A DNA stretch of 26,082 bases from Chloroflexota bacterium (lineage in GTDB: Bacteria > Chloroflexota > Dehalococcoidia > UBA1151 > TMED-70), in NCBI GenBank assembly GCA_002721875.1, contig PBLU01000014.1, forward strand, positions 15,520-41,601, read 5' to 3'. Below are positions 23,149-26,082 of this stretch, in pieces. A program made the position numbers and the translations under genes. Within the stretch, counting starts at the first letter, position 1; every line of letters starts with the position of its first letter. The notes beneath the pieces were generated by a model. The model saw only the letters and a list, made by a program, of their open reading frames with translations. It searched no databases and had not been told where the DNA came from.

Positions 23149-23215
23149 AAGCTAGAAAGAGTGAGTATTCGTAGTCATCAAGACGGTCAATTTGTCGTTG
23201 TGTCAAATTAGTCAT
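22970..23215 (-). CDS. Small unknown protein overlapping the RNA polymerase start, 81 aa
   Basis: Starts MTNLTQRQIDRLDDYEYSLF at ATG 23215, which overlaps the previous stop in the form ATGACTAA. That is the same style of junction as two other genes in this early block. The C-terminal half is Arg-rich (SRFFRETRRQILRFRKRVRG) and is read from the same DNA as the RNA polymerase N-terminus in a different frame. The first ~22 codons are outside the polymerase gene and look like real coding sequence. No family recognised; the long overlap leaves doubt. Confidence 0.5.
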   Translation of the reverse strand: MTNLTQRQIDRLDDYEYSLFLAYGDAYKPTPTVSSRARSNQLWEAETSRFFRETRRQILRFRKRVRGVINQRGYTLSNGEG

Positions 23216-23486
23216 CGTACATTTTACATTGTGGTTCATAGGGAAATACCTTACAGTATTCCTCCATGCTGCTAAAGCATTGCCAGTTAGGTAGATAAAA
23301 ACCTAACTCATTTGCTGCATTTCGTTTGGTGATTAGTTGACCTTGAGAAGCTAGTACAACTAAGAACTTATCTATTGATGGCGGGCCACATGGGTCAAGC
23401 TCTATAAAAACTTCCCCTGTCTCATCATCAATGTAGTAGCCTAGTCGATCTAGTAACTCTGATAGGTCATGTGGGTTGAGTGTCAT
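23208..23486 (-). CDS. Unknown protein, 92 aa
   Basis: Starts MTLNPHDLSELLDRLGYYID and ends QCKMYDD. The sequence is acidic and soluble with a mixed alpha/beta look and four Cys. The ATG overlaps the previous stop as ATGA, indicating translational coupling. No motif recognised. Position immediately upstream of RNA polymerase suggests an early host-takeover gene. Confidence 0.72.
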   Translation of the reverse strand: MTLNPHDLSELLDRLGYYIDDETGEVFIELDPCGPPSIDKFLVVLASQGQLITKRNAANELGFYLPNWQCFSSMEEYCKVFPYEPQCKMYDD

Positions 23487-23773
23487 AGTAGGTCATGGAG
23501 TGTGTCAAGGATTGCATTACCTGTCATAACTATGTAGTCACAGTCATTGATAAGTAAGTTTTTCATGTACAATTTAGCTGCTTTAGCTTGACGATATGCC
23601 CGCTCCTCTATCTTACCGTCAGTCTTAATAGCTCTGACGACACATACATAGGAAGCTGGTAAATCCCAGGTAAGAGCTGCCTCTTGACCCATTAAAAAGT
23701 CAACTTGAGTGAGTTCATCAGTGGCGTTCCACTGGTTTAGCTCTTGTATTCTGTTTTTAAATGGGTCTTTCAT
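23483..23773 (-). CDS. Unknown protein, 96 aa
   Basis: Starts MKDPFKNRIQELNQWNATDE and contains TWDLPASYVCVVRAIKTDGK followed by an Ala/Lys-rich helix and a C-terminal LINDCDYIVMTGNAILDTLH segment. It begins one base after the stop of the small lipoprotein gene and overlaps the next gene as ATGA. No family recognised. Confidence 0.72.
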   Translation of the reverse strand: MKDPFKNRIQELNQWNATDELTQVDFLMGQEAALTWDLPASYVCVVRAIKTDGKIEERAYRQAKAAKLYMKNLLINDCDYIVMTGNAILDTLHDLL

Positions 23774-23774
23774 G

Positions 23775-23888
23775 TTACCATATCCTAATTGATTTAGTTG
23801 GTGGGTTGTCCTTGTTATGCAAGAACACGGTGTACTGGCATCCCTGTATGAACAATGAGATGGCGAGCATTATGAGGCATGCTTTCAT
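23775..23888 (-). CDS. Tiny lipoprotein, 37 aa
   Basis: Starts MKACLIMLAISLFIQGCQYT, followed by VFLHNKDNPPTKSIRIW. Seen: a positively charged start, a hydrophobic stretch and a lipobox-like IQGC, so signal peptidase II cleavage before Cys17 would leave a 21-residue lipidated peptide. Candidate roles are an Rz1-like outer-membrane spanin component or an envelope protein that blocks superinfection; I cannot choose. No inner-membrane spanin partner is visible beside it. The ATG overlaps the previous stop as ATGA. Confidence 0.65.
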   Translation of the reverse strand: MKACLIMLAISLFIQGCQYTVFLHNKDNPPTKSIRIW

Positions 23889-24013
23889 ACAAGCTCCTCA
23901 TCAAATCGCTTCATAGCAATCTCAGCTTGCTTTTCCTCATCATAGTAAGGGAAAGCTGCCTTGACTTCTTCAAAGATAGTTTCAAGGCGTTCTTGTGCGT
24001 GTGGTGTACTCAT
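23885..24013 (-). CDS. Small acidic unknown protein, 42 aa
   Basis: Translation begins MSTPHAQERLETIFEEVKAA and ends AEIAMKRFDEELV. Strongly helical and acidic. It starts two bases after the preceding stop and its own stop forms ATGA with the lipoprotein start, which supports it being translated. No family recognised. Confidence 0.65.
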   Translation of the reverse strand: MSTPHAQERLETIFEEVKAAFPYYDEEKQAEIAMKRFDEELV

Positions 24014-24015
24014 AA

Positions 24016-24234
24016 TTAACAAATAAAGTGTCCGCTACAGGTGAATGACCATTTGAATGGATACATGTCACCGTATTCTTTGGCAACACGTTTGTCTATG
24101 ATCTGTGCTATTGCGTCCCTGTCCTGGAATGTTAGACAGTCGGCAACATTGATGTCCTTGGTACGGTGGAGCTGCTTGTTATGCTCCTCCACTTGTTTCA
24201 TGAGGTCATCGTACTCAGTCATAAGTCTATCCAT
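24016..24234 (-). CDS. Unknown protein, 72 aa
   Basis: Starts MDRLMTEYDDLMKQVEEHNK, a likely coiled-coil, and ends YPFKWSFTCSGHFIC with two Cys and a His. An in-frame ATG at 24222 (MTEYDDLM) forms an exact ATGA overlap with the preceding stop and has GGA seven bases upstream, so the true protein may be 68 aa. No family recognised. Confidence 0.68.
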   Translation of the reverse strand: MDRLMTEYDDLMKQVEEHNKQLHRTKDINVADCLTFQDRDAIAQIIDKRVAKEYGDMYPFKWSFTCSGHFIC

Positions 24235-24362
24235 TTCTCATTGGCTCCTAAAACACCTAGACCTCTCATGATTTCATCATAAGTGTCTCTACCAGAGCTG
24301 GTGAGGCTTTGATAGTCCCAACCTAAGTCGGTTAGCTTGTCGAGTAGTTCTTTCTTAGTCAT
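24219..24362 (-). CDS. Small unknown protein, 47 aa
   Basis: Translation begins MTKKELLDKLTDLGWDYQSL and ends GLGVLGANEKWIDL. Predominantly helical. The ATG at 24362 forms an ATGA overlap with the previous stop, which is why I prefer it over an upstream TTG. No family recognised. Confidence 0.65.
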   Translation of the reverse strand: MTKKELLDKLTDLGWDYQSLTSSGRDTYDEIMRGLGVLGANEKWIDL

Positions 24363-24526
24363 GTGAAGTCCTTTTGTAATTGGTTGATAAACTTGGTACA
24401 ACGCTGATCGAAAGATTTGAGGGTCTTACGTGATACAGCGTCATCTTCATAACCAACATCAAAGATTTTGTTGATGTCATGCACAAAGTCCATGAGGGCT
24501 TGCTCGTTAACAGTATCATACGCCAT
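24359..24526 (-). CDS. Small unknown protein, 55 aa
   Basis: Translation begins MAYDTVNEQALMDFVHDINK and ends QRCTKFINQLQKDFT. Helical and soluble. The ATG at 24526 lies 11 bases inside the preceding gene; a longer frame starting at 24655 would run deep inside that gene and reads like a shadow. No family recognised. Confidence 0.65.
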   Translation of the reverse strand: MAYDTVNEQALMDFVHDINKIFDVGYEDDAVSRKTLKSFDQRCTKFINQLQKDFT

Positions 24527-24782
24527 AGTTGAGTTCCTCCTCTTGCTTGAGTGTTCTAAGATTGTGTGTTTCAATCTTAAACTGTTCATCATTTTCAGGT
24601 CTGTCCATGATGCGAGTAAGCCTACATAACAGAGACTCTTTGCTATCAAATACACCTAGAAGCATATCATCCATTGAGTATGGGCTGGTGCGTGTTAGTG
24701 TGTAAACGATAGGGTCGTCAGAAACATCAAAGGTCTTGATGTACTTGTCTGTTGTGGTGTTTGTTTTGATGGAATTAGACAT
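24516..24782 (-). CDS. Unknown protein, 88 aa
   Basis: Starts MSNSIKTNTTTDKYIKTFDV, and the middle part is DDPIVYTLTRTSPYSMDDML followed by a helical half. The ATG overlaps the endonuclease VII-like stop as ATGTCTAA. No family recognised; likely an early accessory protein. Confidence 0.7.
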   Translation of the reverse strand: MSNSIKTNTTTDKYIKTFDVSDDPIVYTLTRTSPYSMDDMLLGVFDSKESLLCRLTRIMDRPENDEQFKIETHNLRTLKQEEELNYGV

Positions 24783-25122
24783 GAGATTGGAGCCAAATTA
24801 GTGAGCGGTGCATAGTGTATGAGTCATCGTCAAACTTGCCAAAGGCTACATTACATGCATCGCATATGTAACCTCTAAACTTGTCAGTCTTATGGTCATG
24901 GTCAAGAACCCATTTGGTGGTATGCCTACCACATGCTGGACAGTCTCCAGCTGCAGGTACAGGATGGTTGCGTCTCAGTCTTCGTCTGACTGTCGCTTGT
25001 TTGTTGGAGCAATGTTTGCAAGTATTCTTGCGACCTGCTCCCTTAGTGCTAAATAACGGGAAGTCGGTGTAGTGTTTGAACTCTTTACATTCTTTGCACT
25101 GTTTAAGATCATGTAAGCTCAT
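24775..25122 (-). CDS. Endonuclease VII-like nuclease (His-Me finger, recombination endonuclease VII family)
   Basis: 115 aa. Seen: four Cys pairs (C9/C12, C35/C38, C61/C64, C87/C90), of which CPACG...CDACN at 61-90 frame the nuclease centre WVLDHDHKTDKFRGYIC (D74, H75, D76, H77) and N91 in CDACNVAFG. This is the LDHDHxTGxxRGxLCxxCNxxxG signature of T4 endonuclease VII-type proteins, common in phages. The N-terminal Cys pairs resemble the extra zinc knuckle 'CKECKEFK...CKHC' seen in environmental phage members. Possible roles are junction resolution, a homing-type nuclease or host DNA breakdown. Confidence 0.9.
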   Translation of the reverse strand: MSLHDLKQCKECKEFKHYTDFPLFSTKGAGRKNTCKHCSNKQATVRRRLRRNHPVPAAGDCPACGRHTTKWVLDHDHKTDKFRGYICDACNVAFGKFDDDSYTMHRSLIWLQSHV

Positions 25123-25315
25123 AGTAATTGGTGTAAATTACGTTGTCTGCGAGGTGTTCAAGTCCAACTTCATGAAGTACATCATAGATGTCTTTGTTTG
25201 AGTCGAAATGCACAGCGATAGTGGAATTGCCAGTTGGCGAGTAGTTATACCCTGCCTCCAAAATGGAGGAGGATACAGACTTGTCGAAAGTAACAGTCAT
25301 GGTGTGGTTAGACAT
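25109..25315 (-). CDS. Unknown protein, 68 aa
   Basis: Starts MSNHTMTVTFDKSVSSSILE, followed by GYNYSPTGNSTIAVHFDSNK. The alternation of strands resembles the neighbouring KTSC-type protein and it may be a small related beta fold, but I see no firm motif. The ATG overlaps the KTSC gene stop as ATGTCTAA. A longer frame from 25423 lies inside that gene and was rejected. Confidence 0.65.
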   Translation of the reverse strand: MSNHTMTVTFDKSVSSSILEAGYNYSPTGNSTIAVHFDSNKDIYDVLHEVGLEHLADNVIYTNYYELT

Positions 25316-25643
25316 TTGTAAGGGATGGTTTTTGTAAGACTCGCACTTTGGCAAGCTTGTGTTTGTATATAGAGACTGGTGTGATCTCTTTGCACTTGAC
25401 ACTCTTGAGTTTACAGTTGGCATTGACCCAGAATCCTAAGCTCATGTTAGGTTGTGCAAGTAGGTTGGCGATAGCTCTACGAGATACGTTGGTGTACTCA
25501 TAGCGTGTATCTGTCAAGAACTCAACAATAGCTGTGCCTGTGATAGGGTCTACGTCAATAGACTTGACACATGTTGAGGTGCGTGCTTTTGGTTGCATGA
25601 TGATAAGTGGTGAACAACAGAGGGTGAGACCCTCATCCAACAT
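25308..25643 (-). CDS. KTSC-domain protein
   Basis: 111 aa from ATG 25643, which follows the methyltransferase stop by one base. Other starts are GTG 25682 and ATG 25598 (MQPKARTSTC). The segment STCVKSIDVDPITGTAIVEF followed by RYEYTNVSRRAIANLL matches the KTSC pattern (S..I..I.YD..TGTL.V.F..G..Y.Y..V......L). KTSC domains are small beta proteins named for a Lys-Thr-Ser-Cys motif, common in phages and bacteria, with unproven and possibly nucleic-acid-related function. Confidence 0.72.
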   Translation of the reverse strand: MLDEGLTLCCSPLIIMQPKARTSTCVKSIDVDPITGTAIVEFLTDTRYEYTNVSRRAIANLLAQPNMSLGFWVNANCKLKSVKCKEITPVSIYKHKLAKVRVLQKPSLTNV

Positions 25644-25644
25644 A

Positions 25645-26082
25645 TTAGCTATGCTGGAAGAGAGCGTCAAGTTGTTTGACACGATTGAGTGGAATTGTTG
25701 CGGTTTGCGGACATATGGTGTTGCCTAGGCATTTAAGTCTGTCCACCCTACGGGATAGCCCATCATCTCCTCTACGAAGCATGGGTTGAGATGCATAGGT
25801 TCGCCAGTCGGAACTGAGTCGGACTCCTGTATCACTCCAGTCAAGTAGCCCTGTTTCTGCCAACGCAAGCTGCTCTTGCTGCCCTTGACTCCTATCCCCT
25901 TCCACTCTGAGGCTCGTGGTGTTGGCAACAGTGTGAGCTTGTCCTGTAGGTTGAGGCTGTGACTTGTACCTTTCGGCGATAGTCTCCGTCCATTTGCTGT
26001 CAGCTTGGCATTTGGATGTGCGATAGTATCTTGGGTCGTTGGCGTAGGCAATAATCCAGATGCGTTTGCGGAGGTGACACCC
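25645..26082 (-). CDS. C5 cytosine-specific DNA methyltransferase, C-terminal part (gene enters from right edge)
   Basis: The last 145 codons are in the window, in the frame ending at TAA 25645-25647. At the window edge it reads GCHLRKRIWIIAYAND, the motif VIII region (HxRxRxW) of C5 methyltransferases. After a variable target-recognition stretch with low conservation comes DDGLSRRVDRLKCLGNTICP with QTA, the motif IX/X region (RVDRLKxLGNxIxPQ). Motif I, the PC catalytic motif and ENV motif would lie outside the window. The enzyme would methylate phage DNA against host restriction. A second frame over the same DNA also looks methyltransferase-like. Confidence 0.88.
   Translation of the reverse strand, partial: GCHLRKRIWIIAYANDPRYYRTSKCQADSKWTETIAERYKSQPQPTGQAHTVANTTSLRVEGDRSQGQQEQLALAETGLLDWSDTGVRLSSDWRTYASQPMLRRGDDGLSRRVDRLKCLGNTICPQTATIPLNRVKQLDALFQHS
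25725..26082 (-). CDS. Overlapping frame with methyltransferase-type C-terminal motifs (status uncertain)
   Basis: Open from the window edge to TAG 25725, in a frame different from the canonical methyltransferase frame. It contains GLLPTPTTQD, then LLPTPRASEWKGIGVKGSKS, and ends LNPCFVEEMMGYPVGWTDLN. I recognise 'LPTPxASDxKG' and 'LNPxFVEWMMGFPxGWTDL' as a common C-terminal pattern of phage and bacterial DNA cytosine methyltransferases or of a protein encoded next to them. It may be a second real product, or the remains of an alternative C-terminus overprinted on the same DNA. No ATG is present near its in-window beginning (first candidate TTG 26051). Confidence 0.4.
   Translation of the reverse strand, partial: GVTSANASGLLPTPTTQDTIAHPNAKLTANGRRLSPKGTSHSLNLQDKLTLLPTPRASEWKGIGVKGSKSSLRWQKQGYLTGVIQESDSVPTGEPMHLNPCFVEEMMGYPVGWTDLNA

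Noticed and set aside
8607..25830. Shared 12-mer GAGTCGGACTCC in the GC hairpin and in the methyltransferase gene
   Set aside because: The word is nearly self-complementary and short; two occurrences do not establish a repeat family or recognition site.
1..26082. tRNA genes, CRISPR arrays, insertion sequences, integrase or attachment sites
   Set aside because: The gaps between genes are too short and I saw no cloverleaf, direct-repeat array, transposase or recombinase signature.

Overview
The window is about 26 kb of a lytic T7-like podovirus (Autographiviridae-type cyanopodovirus) that infects marine picocyanobacteria (Prochlorococcus or Synechococcus). The evidence is a single-subunit T7-type RNA polymerase, T7-type replication and virion genes in canonical T7 order, and photosynthesis genes (psbA for photosystem II D1, and a high-light-inducible protein) inserted between the scaffold and capsid genes. 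Every gene I can support is on the minus strand, so the phage map reads from right (early) to left (late). Both ends are cut: the methyltransferase on the right and the gp15-like internal virion protein on the left run off the window.

Early region (26082-22970): the C-terminal part of a C5 cytosine DNA methyltransferase, a KTSC-domain protein, an endonuclease VII-like His-Me nuclease, a run of small unknown proteins, and a tiny lipoprotein. An 81-codon ORF there overlaps the RNA polymerase start. Genes are packed with 1-14 base overlaps.

Replication and nucleotide region (23148-13718): RNA polymerase, gp2.5-type ssDNA-binding protein, endonuclease I, primase-helicase, a T7-type DNA polymerase split between two reading frames (exonuclease part and polymerase part), gp6-type 5'-3' exonuclease, and a compact class I ribonucleotide reductase (NrdA and NrdB). 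Together these would degrade host DNA, make dNTPs and copy the phage genome.

Late region (13749-1): a small unknown protein, a Pro/Lys-rich protein where T7 has gp7.3, portal, scaffold, a cluster of five tiny Lys/Arg-rich proteins, hli, psbA, major capsid, a strong intrinsic terminator (counterpart of T7 Tphi), tail tubular proteins gp11 and gp12, and internal virion proteins gp13, gp14 and gp15 (partial).

Main points of interest: (1) a glutamine-II ('Downstream-peptide') riboswitch with its 17-codon peptide ORF between psbA and the capsid gene; (2) the methyltransferase 3' end, where two reading frames of the same DNA both look like methyltransferase C-terminal sequence; (3) the split DNA polymerase, whose frames join naturally by a -1 step at a TTTT run; (4) an NrdB that keeps its metal ligands but has Leu where the radical Tyr normally sits. 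No tRNA, CRISPR, insertion sequence or integrase was seen.
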